Positions 22,536-30,287 are shown, counted from the stretch's first letter. The stretch is 30,698 bases of DNA from Collinsella sp. (GCA_019414345.1 DXMF01000044.1:1-30698); one strand, 5' to 3'. The notes: generated by a model from the letters alone, not told the origin. Numbers and translations are program-made.

Positions 22536-24338
22536 TTACGCCTCCAAAAATGCGCCGGTCTGGCGGCCCCACAAGCTCGCATACTCGCCGCCTGCCTCGA
22601 CAAGCTGCGCATGCGTACCGTCCTCGACAATCTCGCCGTCCGCCAGCACCACGATGCGGTCGAGCGCCGCCACGGTGGACAGGCGATGTGCCACCACAAT
22701 AGAGGTGCGGCCGCGCATCAGGTTCTCGAGCGCCTCCTGCACCAGCGCCTCGGACTCGCTATCCAGGGCAGAGGTCGCCTCGTCGAGCACCAGAATCGGC
22801 GCGTCGGTGAGGATGGCACGGGCGATGGCCACGCGCTGGCGTTGGCCGCCCGAAAGCTTAACGCCGCGCTCGCCCACCATGGTGTCAAAGCCCCGGGGCA
22901 GGCGGTCGATAAACTCCAGGGCATTGGCCAAGCGGGCCGCCTCGCGGATCTGTTCGTCGGTGGCGTCGGGGCGGCCGTAGGCGATGTTCTCGCGAATTGA
23001 GCGGTGAAACAGCAGCGCCTCCTGCGGCACGTAGGCAACCTGGCGACGCAGGCTCTGCTGCGTGCAGCGCGAGACATCCTGACCGTCCACGAGTACGCGA
23101 CCGCCCTGTACGTCGTCCAGGCGCAGCAGCAACTTGGTGAGCGTCGTCTTGCCCGAGCCCGATTTGCCCACCAAGCCCACGCGCTGGCCCGCCGCCACAT
23201 GGAGCGTCAGGTCGTCGAACACGCTCTCGCCCGCCGCGGCGTCGCGGTATGCAAAGCTCAGGTGCTCAAAATCAATCGCGCCCTCGCCCACCTTGAGCTC
23301 GGGAGCGTTCTCGTCGTCTGCCACCAGACGCGGCTCGTCCAGCACGCGCGTCATCTCGGCCGCATCGCCCAGCGCGCGGTTAATGCGCTGCATCATGGAG
23401 CTTACGTAGTTCAGACGCATGGTGAGGTTGTACGTATAGGTAAAGATCATGACAAGCGCGCCGGCAGAGATGCCAAACCACGCGTTGCCGCCCGCGACGA
23501 ACACGCTCACCACGGCCATGGTAATGACGATAAGGCCCGAGGTCGTAAAGTTGCGCTGCATCATGGCGTGCATCGAAACCGTCTCGGCGTCGCGCGCGGC
23601 GCGGTCGGCGCTATCGAACAGGTCGCGCTCAAAGTCTTCGCGCCCGCAGGTCTTGACGGCCAGGATGTTCGTGACCGCGTCGGACAGCACACCCGACAGT
23701 TTGTTCTGCGCGGCGGACGTCGCGGCCGAAAGCGGCATGATGCGCTTATACATGAGCCAGACAAACGCAATGTAGACGACCATAATGCCCACCAGGATCA
23801 CGGTAAACGTCGGCACCACCGGAGCGAGCGCCGCCACCGTGCAGACAACCGAGGTGATAGTGGGAATGAGCGAATACACCGTCACGTCCACCAGCCCCGT
23901 GTAGCCGCTCATAAAACGGCTCGTCTGGCTCACAAGCGATCCGCCAAAACGGCTGGTGTGGAATGTCATGGATTGATTGGAGAGCGTGTCGAAGCACAGG
24001 CGCGCCAAGTGATAGTTGCCCGCAATCTCGAGCTTGTAGACGGTGTAGTCCTGCAGCTTGGAGAGGATCTGGCCTACCAGGTTAACGAGCACAAGCGCCA
24101 GAATGTAGGGGCCAAAGACCTCAAACACCCGGTCGCCCGCCACGGGGCCGGCCTGGACGCGGTCGACGATAAGCGCCATCACGTAGGTGTTGGCAAACGT
24201 GAGCAAAAAGATGTAGCCCGCCGACGAGAGCACCGAGAGAAAGACGATCAGCGGCTGCGTGCGCGTGACGTCCCAAAAACGCTGTAGCGTGCGGCGCACG
24301 GTTGAGCGCTTGAGCGGACTGGTGCTTCTCTGTGACAT
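22536..24338 (-). CDS. ABC exporter, fused membrane and ATPase domains
   Basis: A 600-residue half-transporter of the MsbA/MdlB/BmrA type, working as a dimer in the cytoplasmic membrane. Residues about 35-320 form the six-helix exporter domain. The ATPase domain (about 360-595) has Walker A GKSGSGKTTL near 393, the signature LSGGQRQR near 494, Walker B ILVLDEATSALD near 515 and a switch histidine in VVAHRLST. The ATG at 24338 has GAAAGGA upstream; the longer frame does not. Only one such gene is present, so a homodimer is likely unless a partner lies outside the window. The substrate (drug, lipid or peptide) cannot be told. Confidence 0.92.
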   Translation of the reverse strand: MSQRSTSPLKRSTVRRTLQRFWDVTRTQPLIVFLSVLSSAGYIFLLTFANTYVMALIVDRVQAGPVAGDRVFEVFGPYILALVLVNLVGQILSKLQDYTVYKLEIAGNYHLARLCFDTLSNQSMTFHTSRFGGSLVSQTSRFMSGYTGLVDVTVYSLIPTITSVVCTVAALAPVVPTFTVILVGIMVVYIAFVWLMYKRIMPLSAATSAAQNKLSGVLSDAVTNILAVKTCGREDFERDLFDSADRAARDAETVSMHAMMQRNFTTSGLIVITMAVVSVFVAGGNAWFGISAGALVMIFTYTYNLTMRLNYVSSMMQRINRALGDAAEMTRVLDEPRLVADDENAPELKVGEGAIDFEHLSFAYRDAAAGESVFDDLTLHVAAGQRVGLVGKSGSGKTTLTKLLLRLDDVQGGRVLVDGQDVSRCTQQSLRRQVAYVPQEALLFHRSIRENIAYGRPDATDEQIREAARLANALEFIDRLPRGFDTMVGERGVKLSGGQRQRVAIARAILTDAPILVLDEATSALDSESEALVQEALENLMRGRTSIVVAHRLSTVAALDRIVVLADGEIVEDGTHAQLVEAGGEYASLWGRQTGAFLEA

Positions 24339-24413
24339 GGGCTTCCTTTCACATCTGGCGGGGCTAAACGTCATTGTTGCATACTAAAGCGCACTTCAGG
24401 CAAGCACGATGCG

Positions 24414-24450
24414 AAAAGCAGCGGGGTGCCCGCGTTTGCGCCGGCGCCCC
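24414..24450 (-). terminator. Probable terminator of rmuC
   Basis: GGGGTGCC (24423-24430) pairs with GGCGCCCC (24443-24450, one G-U pair). On the minus strand it is followed by GCTGCTTTTC. It lies 16 nt after the stop codon. Confidence 0.55.
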
Positions 24451-24465
24451 ACCGTCTTGTTGTAA

Positions 24466-25821
24466 TTATTCCTCGTCTTCTTGATCTGTGAGAAGGCCCG
24501 CGGGCATGAGTCCCAAGATCTCATCAGCTTGGTCGGCGTCTTCCAGCGCGTCGATGTCCTTGAGCTTGCGCTCCATGACGTTGGTGCGCGTGGTGATGAT
24601 GCCCTCGACCGTCTTTCCCGCGGTCTCGATTTGCTGCTGGGCGCGGCGCAGCGCCGCCTGATAGCGCGGCAGCTCGGCCTTGACGGCAGAAAGCACGCGC
24701 AGCACGTCATCGGTGCGTTTTTGCAGCCTAAACGTTTGGTAGCTCATCTGCAGGCTGTTGAGGATAGCCGCCATGGTGCTAGGGCCGGCAACGTTGACGT
24801 GATAGTCGCGGCCCAGGGTCTCGATAAGCCCCGGACGACTGACAACCTCGGCGTACAGCCCCTCAAACGGCACGAACATAATGCCAAAGTTGGTCGTTGC
24901 CGGCACACTCAGGTACTTTTCGCAGATGTCCTTGGCCTCGCGCTTGACCATGGCGTCGAGCGTCTTACGCGCAGCGGCGACGGCCTCAGCGTCACCCGAC
25001 TCCTGGGCGTCGAGCAGATGCTCATATGCGTCACCCGGGAATTTGGAGTCGATCGGCAGCAGCACGGGATCGCCCTCGTCTACCGGCAGCTTGACGGCAA
25101 ACTCAACGCGCTCCGAGGCTCCGGGCTTGGTGGCGACGTTTTCCAGATACTGGTCGGGCGTAAGGATGTCCGCCAGGATTGCACCCAGCTGTACCTCGCC
25201 CAAAATGCCACGCGCCTTTACGTTGCCCAGCACGCGCTTAAGGTCGCCCACGCCGGTGGCGATGGACTGCATGTCGCCCAGGCCCTTGTACACGGCCTCG
25301 AGCTGGTCGCTCACCTGCTTAAATGATGCCGACAGGCGATCGTTGAGCGTGCGGGAGAGCTTCTCGTCCACCGTCGCGCGCATCTGATCGAGTTGCACGT
25401 TGTTGTCTTTGCGGATAGCACCCAGCTGGGCATCGACCGTCTCGCGCACCTTGTCCAGGCGGTGCTCGATGCCCTCGCGGTTGGCACCGAGTTGTTGGGC
25501 CGTCTCGCGGCGCAGGTCATCCATCCGGTCACCAGCTTGCGAAAACTCGCGTGCGATGTTCAGGTAACGTTGCTGCTCCACGGCCGCATCTGTCGTCTGC
25601 TGCTGCGCGATGGCATTGGCCGTGCGGCGGGTTTCGGCCAGCGCGACGTTCAGGGCATCGAGCGCGTTGTTGGCCTGCTCGAGTGCCGCCATCGCCTCCG
25701 CACCGCCATCGCTGCGCTCTCGCAGCTCGGCGCGAAGGCCCTTGAGCTGCAGGGCGCAAGCCACAGCCACTCCTACCGCTACCAAGGCGATCACGACCAG
25801 CACAATATCAACAGCAGACAT
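24466..25821 (-). CDS. rmuC: DNA recombination protein RmuC family
   Basis: A 451-residue RmuC-like protein. Residues 4-24 form an N-terminal membrane anchor, about 25-170 a coiled coil, and about 170-425 the conserved RmuC nuclease-like domain: the GNVKARGILGEVQLGAIL stretch, VLLPIDSKFPGDAYEHLL and FVPFEGLYAEV are family hallmarks. E. coli RmuC limits inversions at short repeats; the biochemical role is not well settled. The tail is acidic (ADQADEILGLMPAG, ending DQEDEE). The start is set at the ATG at 25821, with GGAG close upstream; an in-frame ATG 11 codons earlier is less likely, because the membrane anchor fits better from 25821. Confidence 0.9.
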   Translation of the reverse strand: MSAVDIVLVVIALVAVGVAVACALQLKGLRAELRERSDGGAEAMAALEQANNALDALNVALAETRRTANAIAQQQTTDAAVEQQRYLNIAREFSQAGDRMDDLRRETAQQLGANREGIEHRLDKVRETVDAQLGAIRKDNNVQLDQMRATVDEKLSRTLNDRLSASFKQVSDQLEAVYKGLGDMQSIATGVGDLKRVLGNVKARGILGEVQLGAILADILTPDQYLENVATKPGASERVEFAVKLPVDEGDPVLLPIDSKFPGDAYEHLLDAQESGDAEAVAAARKTLDAMVKREAKDICEKYLSVPATTNFGIMFVPFEGLYAEVVSRPGLIETLGRDYHVNVAGPSTMAAILNSLQMSYQTFRLQKRTDDVLRVLSAVKAELPRYQAALRRAQQQIETAGKTVEGIITTRTNVMERKLKDIDALEDADQADEILGLMPAGLLTDQEDEE

Positions 25822-25872
25822 AGACTCCGCCCAACAAACCCAATCGATCATCAAACAAAACCGCGATCAATC

Positions 25873-26436
25873 TTACCCCGCCACACGCACCGGGCGCCCG
25901 GCCCCTTCTTGGGCGCCCCTCTCCTCCGCATATTCCATAATGCGGCGCGCCGTCTCCCTGCTCACCTTTGAGTCATCGCCGGCTAAGTATGCGTACACGT
26001 TTCCCTTATTCAGATTCAAATCGCGGCAGAGACCGTAGCGCGTTACGCCCGATTCCCCTAGCGCTCCCAACGTTCTTTTTCGCATCAGAGCGTTGATCCT
26101 TCTGTCCGCCACTGGCTTTTCCTTCACCGCTCTATACGCACGCCAAACGTTGGCATAACGATTAGGGAGTTTGTCCTCGGCGCATAGAGATGCCAGGCTA
26201 CCCGTTTGGGCGTACAAGGACAAAACGCCTCGGTAGCCCTCTTCCATCCACGAACCCTCGGATAAGCCCAGAACGTATTCGGCTTTACCCTGCGCCAAAG
26301 CGAGCAAAAACAGGGGCTCCGCCACGCGCGGCGCAACCGTCGTCGCCTGCTTAACCAGTTTTCTAAAACTGAGCGACTGCTGTCCGGATAGCTCTCGGCA
26401 ATAGCCTTTTAAGAATCCCTCAAAGGTCAGATTCAA
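25873..26436 (-). CDS. HTH-domain partner of the nucleotidyltransferase (possible antitoxin)
   Basis: A 187-residue protein from a TTG start at 26436. That start is chosen because AAGGAGG lies 7 nt upstream and the TTG overlaps the TGA stop of the upstream gene (TTGA), a typical translational coupling. The longer open frame from 26556 has no ribosome site and overlaps the neighbour by 124 nt. No domain is recognised in residues 1-125, which are mostly helical. Residues about 131-172 look like an XRE-type helix-turn-helix: YGLCRDLNLNKGNVYAYLAG, then VSRETARRIMEYAEE. The C-terminus is basic and Gly-rich. Pairing with a nucleotidyltransferase recalls AbiE-like systems, where the DNA-binding partner is the antitoxin and autorepressor. 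Here it is encoded second, not first. Function is inference. Confidence 0.7.
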   Translation of the reverse strand: MNLTFEGFLKGYCRELSGQQSLSFRKLVKQATTVAPRVAEPLFLLALAQGKAEYVLGLSEGSWMEEGYRGVLSLYAQTGSLASLCAEDKLPNRYANVWRAYRAVKEKPVADRRINALMRKRTLGALGESGVTRYGLCRDLNLNKGNVYAYLAGDDSKVSRETARRIMEYAEERGAQEGAGRPVRVAG

Positions 26437-26963
26437 CCGAGCACCTCCTTTTTGTATTGCCTGTATGCGCAGACCATCTCTTGATAACTCCGCTCCGAAG
26501 GCGACGACGCCAGCGCCTCGCCCTCGTCGAATATAAGCCGTTCGAGCAGTCCCCAATCAAGTCGGTCGACGAATGCCTGGCTATGAAGATCGACGATGTC
26601 GTTCGGACGGTAGGCATAGAGCTTCATTACCGCTAGGTCTTCCAAGGATGGCGTAAAGTACCTGATAAAACGCGCCCCAATATCCAAGGGAATCAAACGA
26701 GCTTCGTAATTGAATGGCATCTGATTACAATATGCCACCGCCATACCATTCACCTCGGGATATCGAGCTATGATCTCGCGGAGGCACCTGTCTGCCTCAA
26801 ACACATCAATGTCATGTGTAACCGACCGATTCGTCACATCGTTAAGCATGAAGGCGCTCCCTCCCACCAATACAACGCTCGGTCTATCGTCTCTTGGACC
26901 TATTTCCAGCTCCGCCTCTTCGTCAATATCCAAAAGAGTCTGCTCTAAATCCTGCTTATGCAT
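26433..26963 (-). CDS. Nucleotidyltransferase, DUF6036/AbiEii-like
   Basis: A 176-residue protein with the polymerase-beta-type nucleotidyltransferase signature: VVLVGGSAFML (31-40, the GGS turn) followed by HDIDVF (50-55) with metal-binding D51 and D53. This matches the small DUF6036-type nucleotidyltransferases that occur in toxin-antitoxin-like or phage-defence pairs. The third acidic residue could be D98 or E100, in a segment I cannot assign with certainty. The ATG at 26963 has AGGA upstream. GC content is about 47-48% in sampled stretches, clearly below the neighbours, suggesting later acquisition. Its stop overlaps the start of the HTH partner. A role as nucleotidyl- or tRNA-modifying toxin is inference. 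Confidence 0.75.
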   Translation of the reverse strand: MHKQDLEQTLLDIDEEAELEIGPRDDRPSVVLVGGSAFMLNDVTNRSVTHDIDVFEADRCLREIIARYPEVNGMAVAYCNQMPFNYEARLIPLDIGARFIRYFTPSLEDLAVMKLYAYRPNDIVDLHSQAFVDRLDWGLLERLIFDEGEALASSPSERSYQEMVCAYRQYKKEVLG

Positions 26964-27086
26964 AGCAAATCCTATTATTAATCATCATCAATAATACTAT
27001 TCAGTCGCACGACAGGACCCACAGGATGCAAGAATTCTACTCGTGGCGATAATCCCTGCACCCTAGAAGTCCTAATGTGACAAACG

Positions 27087-27509
27087 CTAACTCTCCCAGC
27101 CGGCGCGGATGGTTGTTACGACATCGCCCAGGCGCTGGCCGAGAGCTGTCAAATGTTGGAGCACTTCGCTGGGCGAGGCGCCGTTGAGAATGCACGTGAG
27201 GGCATATGAGGCCAAGAAGATTGCCGCGAGTCCCAACGGGATCAGCACGATCATCGCCAGCGTACGCAGGCGCTGGGCCCAGCGACGGCGACGCGCACGA
27301 CGCTTGTCGAACGCAAGCTCCTGCGCATATGAATCTTGCTGTACGGAATAGGCTCCTGGGTCCACCTCACCCGCAGGCGATACCGCGGGCGCGGCGTTTT
27401 GCGCAGGAGGCTGGACGGCTGCCCCTTGCATTTGCATCTCCATAAGCCGCTGCTGTTGGCGCAGCATGCGCTCGGCTTGTTGCTGCGGGGTCTCAAGAAA
27501 CAGATCCAT
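27087..27509 (-). CDS. Small single-pass membrane protein, unknown function
   Basis: A 140-residue protein that I do not recognise. Residues 1-30 are Gln/Met-rich and probably helical (QQQAERMLRQQQRLMEMQMQ), 31-60 are Ala/Pro-rich, and 69-82 are strongly basic (KRRARRRRWAQRLR). A hydrophobic segment follows at 84-108, then a short C-terminal tail. The basic cluster before the segment predicts a cytoplasmic N-terminus. The ATG at 27509 has GAGGAGG 5 nt upstream, which supports a real gene. No operon partner is evident: it is separated from the nucleotidyltransferase gene by 123 nt without visible signals, and the 507-nt gap upstream holds no gene. Confidence 0.7.
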   Translation of the reverse strand: MDLFLETPQQQAERMLRQQQRLMEMQMQGAAVQPPAQNAAPAVSPAGEVDPGAYSVQQDSYAQELAFDKRRARRRRWAQRLRTLAMIVLIPLGLAAIFLASYALTCILNGASPSEVLQHLTALGQRLGDVVTTIRAGWES

Positions 27510-27767
27510 GTTGGCCTCCTCAATAGGAGCATTCGATGCTTGCGCCCAGCATCCCGCACCATCGCGGCCGCGGCAACGAAATCCGCGGCAATAGCCGCAA
27601 AGATTCTTTTGTCAGAAAACTGTCGAAAAGTTCAACAACTCCCCTACCAGCACTTTCTTTGAGCTTTTTTCGCCAGCAATCTTTTGCCCTCTCGCCCTTG
27701 CGCCATCCGACCAAAACCTAACCAAAAGCTTGACGGAAATTGTGAAGACAGGGACCCCAAACAAAAC

Positions 27768-27791
27768 GTGCCGCCCCAAAAGGGGCGGCAC
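27768..27791 (-). terminator. Intrinsic terminator downstream of the rubrerythrin region
   Basis: A perfect 10-bp stem, GTGCCGCCCC (27768-27777) with GGGGCGGCAC (27782-27791). On the minus strand the loop is TTTT and the tail GTTTTGTTT. It lies about 225 nt after the rubrerythrin stop, so the transcript would include the repeat region 27837-28000. Confidence 0.75.
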
Positions 27792-27836
27792 ACAAACTAA
27801 TCTAATTAGCCAAAACTCGTTGGCAAGCCCGCGCCG

Positions 27837-28000
27837 TCAGAACCGCGGCGCATGCCTTTGCCTCGCGCGACCCTGCGAAGCCGTGAGCGAGAGGGAAAGG
27901 GATGCGCCGCGGTTCTGATGCCCGGAGCGGCGAGGCCGGCAGTTGCCCTGCGGAGCCGTGAGCAAGAGGCAAAGGTATTTCCCCGCCCTGCGCTCCGCAG
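27837..28000. repeat. Structured intergenic repeat region
   Basis: A perfect 17-bp inverted repeat (27837-27853 with 27902-27918) extends inward as an imperfect stem of about 32 bp. A unit like CCTGCGAAGCCGTGAGC occurs twice (27872-27888 and 27948-27964), about 76 bp apart. The second copy has its own stem, CTGCGGAGC (27949-27957) with GCTCCGCAG (27992-28000). It fills much of the 507-nt gap 27510-28016. The remainder of the gap holds the terminator at 27768-27791 and an AT-richer stretch in which I see no gene. Confidence 0.65.
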
Positions 28001-28016
28001 CAGCCAGCGCCACGCG

Positions 28017-28556
28017 CTAGTAGTTCACCACCTGCTCCTCAAAGTACGCCTTGGGATGGTTGCAAACCGGGCACACCTCGGGCGCCTTGGCACCAACATG
28101 CAGGTGTCCGCAGTTCAGGCACTTCCACACCTTTACGCCCTCGCGCTCAAACACCTCGCCCGATTCAATGCGCTCGACGAGCTTGTTATAGCGCTCCTCG
28201 TGAGCCTTCTCGACAGCGCCAACGCCACGGAACTTCGCGGCGATCTCGGCAAAACCCTCCTCTTCGGCGGTCTTGGCGAACTCGTCATACATCGTGGTCC
28301 ACTCGTAGTTCTCGCCCGCGGCGGCATCGCGCAGGTTGTCCAGCGTATCCGGAACAGCACCGTCGTGCAGGTACTTAAACCACAGCTTGGCATGCTCGGA
28401 CTCGTTGCCCGCCGTCTCTGCAAAGATATTCGAAATCTGAACGTAGCCGTCCTTTTTGGCCTTGGATGCATAGTAACGATACTTGGTGTGCGCCTGGGAC
28501 TCACCGGCAAAAGCGGTCTCGAGGTTCTTCTTGGTTTGAGAATTCTCAAAATCCAT
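28017..28556 (-). CDS. rbr: Rubrerythrin
   Basis: A 179-residue non-haem di-iron peroxidase that detoxifies hydrogen peroxide in anaerobes, taking electrons through its rubredoxin site. The four-helix ferritin-like domain (about 1-135) has the helix pattern LETAFAGESQAHTKY (E19) and the AGNESEHAKLWF segment (E52, H55). The C-terminal rubredoxin-like domain has C146-x2-C149 and C162-x2-C165. Length is normal. The ATG at 28556 follows AAGGGAAG; the upstream in-frame ATG has no site. It lies 113 nt after the MutY-like gene and has its own candidate promoter, in an oxidative-damage neighbourhood. Confidence 0.96.
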   Translation of the reverse strand: MDFENSQTKKNLETAFAGESQAHTKYRYYASKAKKDGYVQISNIFAETAGNESEHAKLWFKYLHDGAVPDTLDNLRDAAAGENYEWTTMYDEFAKTAEEEGFAEIAAKFRGVGAVEKAHEERYNKLVERIESGEVFEREGVKVWKCLNCGHLHVGAKAPEVCPVCNHPKAYFEEQVVNY

Positions 28557-28630
28557 AGGTGTACTTCCCTTCAATACGCGCCGCCCACAGACTTTGAGCG
28601 GCATTGCCTTTAGGATGCCCTCATGCCGAG

Positions 28631-28659
28631 AATCTAAACCTTACTATCCTGTTCTGCAA
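28631..28659 (-). promoter_or_regulatory. Candidate promoter of rubrerythrin
   Basis: On the minus strand TTGCAG (28654-28659) and TAGATT (28631-28636) are separated by 17 bp, about 75 nt before the start codon. Confidence 0.5.
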
Positions 28660-28669
28660 ATTCGCGTCA

Positions 28670-29575
28670 TCACACACTCAGCCAGCGCTCGCCTTCGACA
28701 CGACAAAAGCCTTCGCGCTCCAGGTCGGCAAGAATGCCCGCAATAAAATCGCAACCAACCGGTTCGCGACCCGCTGTCGCCTCCATCTTGTTAACGCCTG
28801 CAACAGCTTCAACAAGCGTTATGCCCGCCGGCTGTCCGTCGCGAGCTGCAAGCAGCATGCGCACGATATGGGCACGCTTTTGCCGACGCGAGCCCTCAAA
28901 TTTGGACTGGCGGCTATAGCCCGCCGAGCGCCTAGACGGATTGGGCAGCGTCTTTTTAAGATACGCGCCGTAATCCAGCAGCGCGTAATACCACGCGCGC
29001 GGCGTATCGGCATCGTCGAGCGGCACGGCAAAGGGAGCGACCTCATCCGACGCCGCACCGGGCGCCGCCGGGCAGGCTGCTTGGATCAACGGCACCAGCT
29101 CGCGATCGGGAACAGACGGAACGTCAGGAAAAAAGTGATGCAGAAAGACCGTGCGCACATTGGTCTCCAGGTACACTCCCGGAAGATCAAACGCAAACGA
29201 CCGAATGCCCTGCGCCGTTGCGGGCCCAATACCGGGCAGCGCGACCAGGTCGCGTGTATCACGCGGAAACTCCCCATCCCAGTCCTCCACGAGTCGCTGC
29301 GCGGCCTTATGGAGTGCCAAAGCACGGCGGTTGTAGCCCATGCCCTGCCAAGCGTCCAAAACATCAGAAGGAGCGGCCTGGGCGAGAGAATGCACGGTCG
29401 GAAAGCGGTCGAGCCATGCCGGCATGCGCGTCTCTACGCGTGGAACCTGCGTCTGCTGCAGCATGACCTCGGAAAGCCAGATGATGTACGGGTCGCGTGT
29501 GCGGCGCCACGGAAGGTCGCGATAACGCAGAACCCCTTCCGAACGAATCATCGAACGAAAGGGGTTCTGAATCAT
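28670..29575 (-). CDS. mutY: MutY-like adenine DNA glycosylase without 4Fe-4S cluster
   Basis: A 301-residue HhH-GPD base-excision glycosylase similar to MutY, which removes adenine mispaired with 8-oxoguanine. LPWRRTRDPY, the catalytic Glu36 in SEVMLQQTQV and the helix-hairpin-helix LPGIGPATAQGI (113-124) are clear. Two features are unusual. The position of the second catalytic acid, normally Asp before the x-N-V of DGNV/DTNV, is Glu137 in LETNV. The four cysteines of the 4Fe-4S loop are missing: the region reads KKTLPNPSRRSAGYSRQSKF. The C-terminus resembles a small winged helix, not the NUDIX-like 8-oxoG reader. The ATG at 29575 has AAGGAG 7 nt upstream. It starts 21 nt after rrf2 ends, so they form an operon. 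Substrate preference could differ from that of classic MutY. Confidence 0.82.
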   Translation of the reverse strand: MIQNPFRSMIRSEGVLRYRDLPWRRTRDPYIIWLSEVMLQQTQVPRVETRMPAWLDRFPTVHSLAQAAPSDVLDAWQGMGYNRRALALHKAAQRLVEDWDGEFPRDTRDLVALPGIGPATAQGIRSFAFDLPGVYLETNVRTVFLHHFFPDVPSVPDRELVPLIQAACPAAPGAASDEVAPFAVPLDDADTPRAWYYALLDYGAYLKKTLPNPSRRSAGYSRQSKFEGSRRQKRAHIVRMLLAARDGQPAGITLVEAVAGVNKMEATAGREPVGCDFIAGILADLEREGFCRVEGERWLSV

Positions 29576-29596
29576 AGCTATACTCCTTATGCGGCG

Positions 29597-30082
29597 CTAC
29601 TCCTCCCGGCAAGCACACGCGCAAACGGCATACTCGGGAAAGGCGTCGCGGTCGGCGAACTTGGGATCGACGGCGGGGAACTGGCGGCGAGCGACGACAT
29701 CGTCCAGCGAAACGGAATCGAGGTAGTCACGCATCAGCGCCTGGGCCCCAGCCCACAGGGGATGATAGCAGCACGTGCCCCTGCGCGCACAGTCGCCATC
29801 GAGCGCCGTGCAATCATTCATAACCATAGGGCCTTGAACGGCCTCGACGACCTGACGGATAGTGACCTCGCTCGGGTTGACCTTAAGACGCATACCGCCG
29901 TGGACGCCACGCAGGCTCTCCACAATACCGGCCTGAACCAAACCGTGTTGGATCGAACGGGCAAACGAATACGGAACATTGACCTCTTCGGCAGCAGTGC
30001 GAACAGAAAGCAACCGCTCCGGCTCCTCGGCAAGCATCGCAAGCATGCGGAGGGCATAATCAGTCTTCCTCGATATGTCCAT
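29597..30082 (-). CDS. Rrf2-family transcriptional regulator
   Basis: A 161-residue Rrf2 regulator with an N-terminal winged helix (about 1-80: KTDYALRMLAMLA, then VPYSFARSIQHGL and GGMRLKVNP). The central cysteine set C91, C98, C104 and C105 is in the position where IscR/NsrR-type members bind an iron-sulfur cluster, suggesting redox or nitric oxide sensing. The C-terminus adds an unusual CACAC run (C154, C156, C158). The ATG at 30082 has AAAGGGG upstream. It heads the operon with the MutY-like gene, next to rubrerythrin, which fits control of an oxidative-stress response. Target operators cannot be read from the window, but a GTTGCGCAAC palindrome lies in its own upstream region. Confidence 0.92.
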   Translation of the reverse strand: MDISRKTDYALRMLAMLAEEPERLLSVRTAAEEVNVPYSFARSIQHGLVQAGIVESLRGVHGGMRLKVNPSEVTIRQVVEAVQGPMVMNDCTALDGDCARRGTCCYHPLWAGAQALMRDYLDSVSLDDVVARRQFPAVDPKFADRDAFPEYAVCACACREE

Positions 30083-30242
30083 GTTTCCCCTTTCAAGGAA
30101 TACGAACAGCTCGAACGGGCTCCGGGGCCGAGCTTACGTCGAGACGCTAAATAACCGCCGGGACAACCAAATAGTGAATTAGATGTCCGCTGAAGGTCGA
30201 ATCCAAAGCAAATTGCATCAGATTAGGCCTGCAGTGGAATTT

Positions 30243-30287
30243 AGTATAACCTAACCCCCTGTTTCATTGAACGAGTGTTGCGCAACA
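30243..30287 (-). promoter_or_regulatory. Candidate promoter and palindrome upstream of rrf2
   Basis: On the minus strand TTCAAT (30266-30271) and TATACT (30243-30248) are separated by 17 bp. The palindrome TGTTGCGCAACA (30276-30287) lies just upstream of the -35, followed by a C9 tract (30290-30298). The 342-nt gap 30083-30424 also holds a micro-ORF and the tRNA terminator. Confidence 0.45.

Noticed and set aside
27520..27714. A 64-residue minus-strand frame upstream of the small membrane protein
   Set aside because: Weak start context, biased composition, no recognisable features; more likely leader or intergenic DNA.
27837..28000. A CRISPR array
   Set aside because: Only two diverged copies of the unit, dyad-rich, with no regular spacers and no cas genes nearby.
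27852..28613. A 253-residue plus-strand frame over the repeat region and rubrerythrin
   Set aside because: It runs through the inverted repeats and antisense to rubrerythrin, and has no domain.
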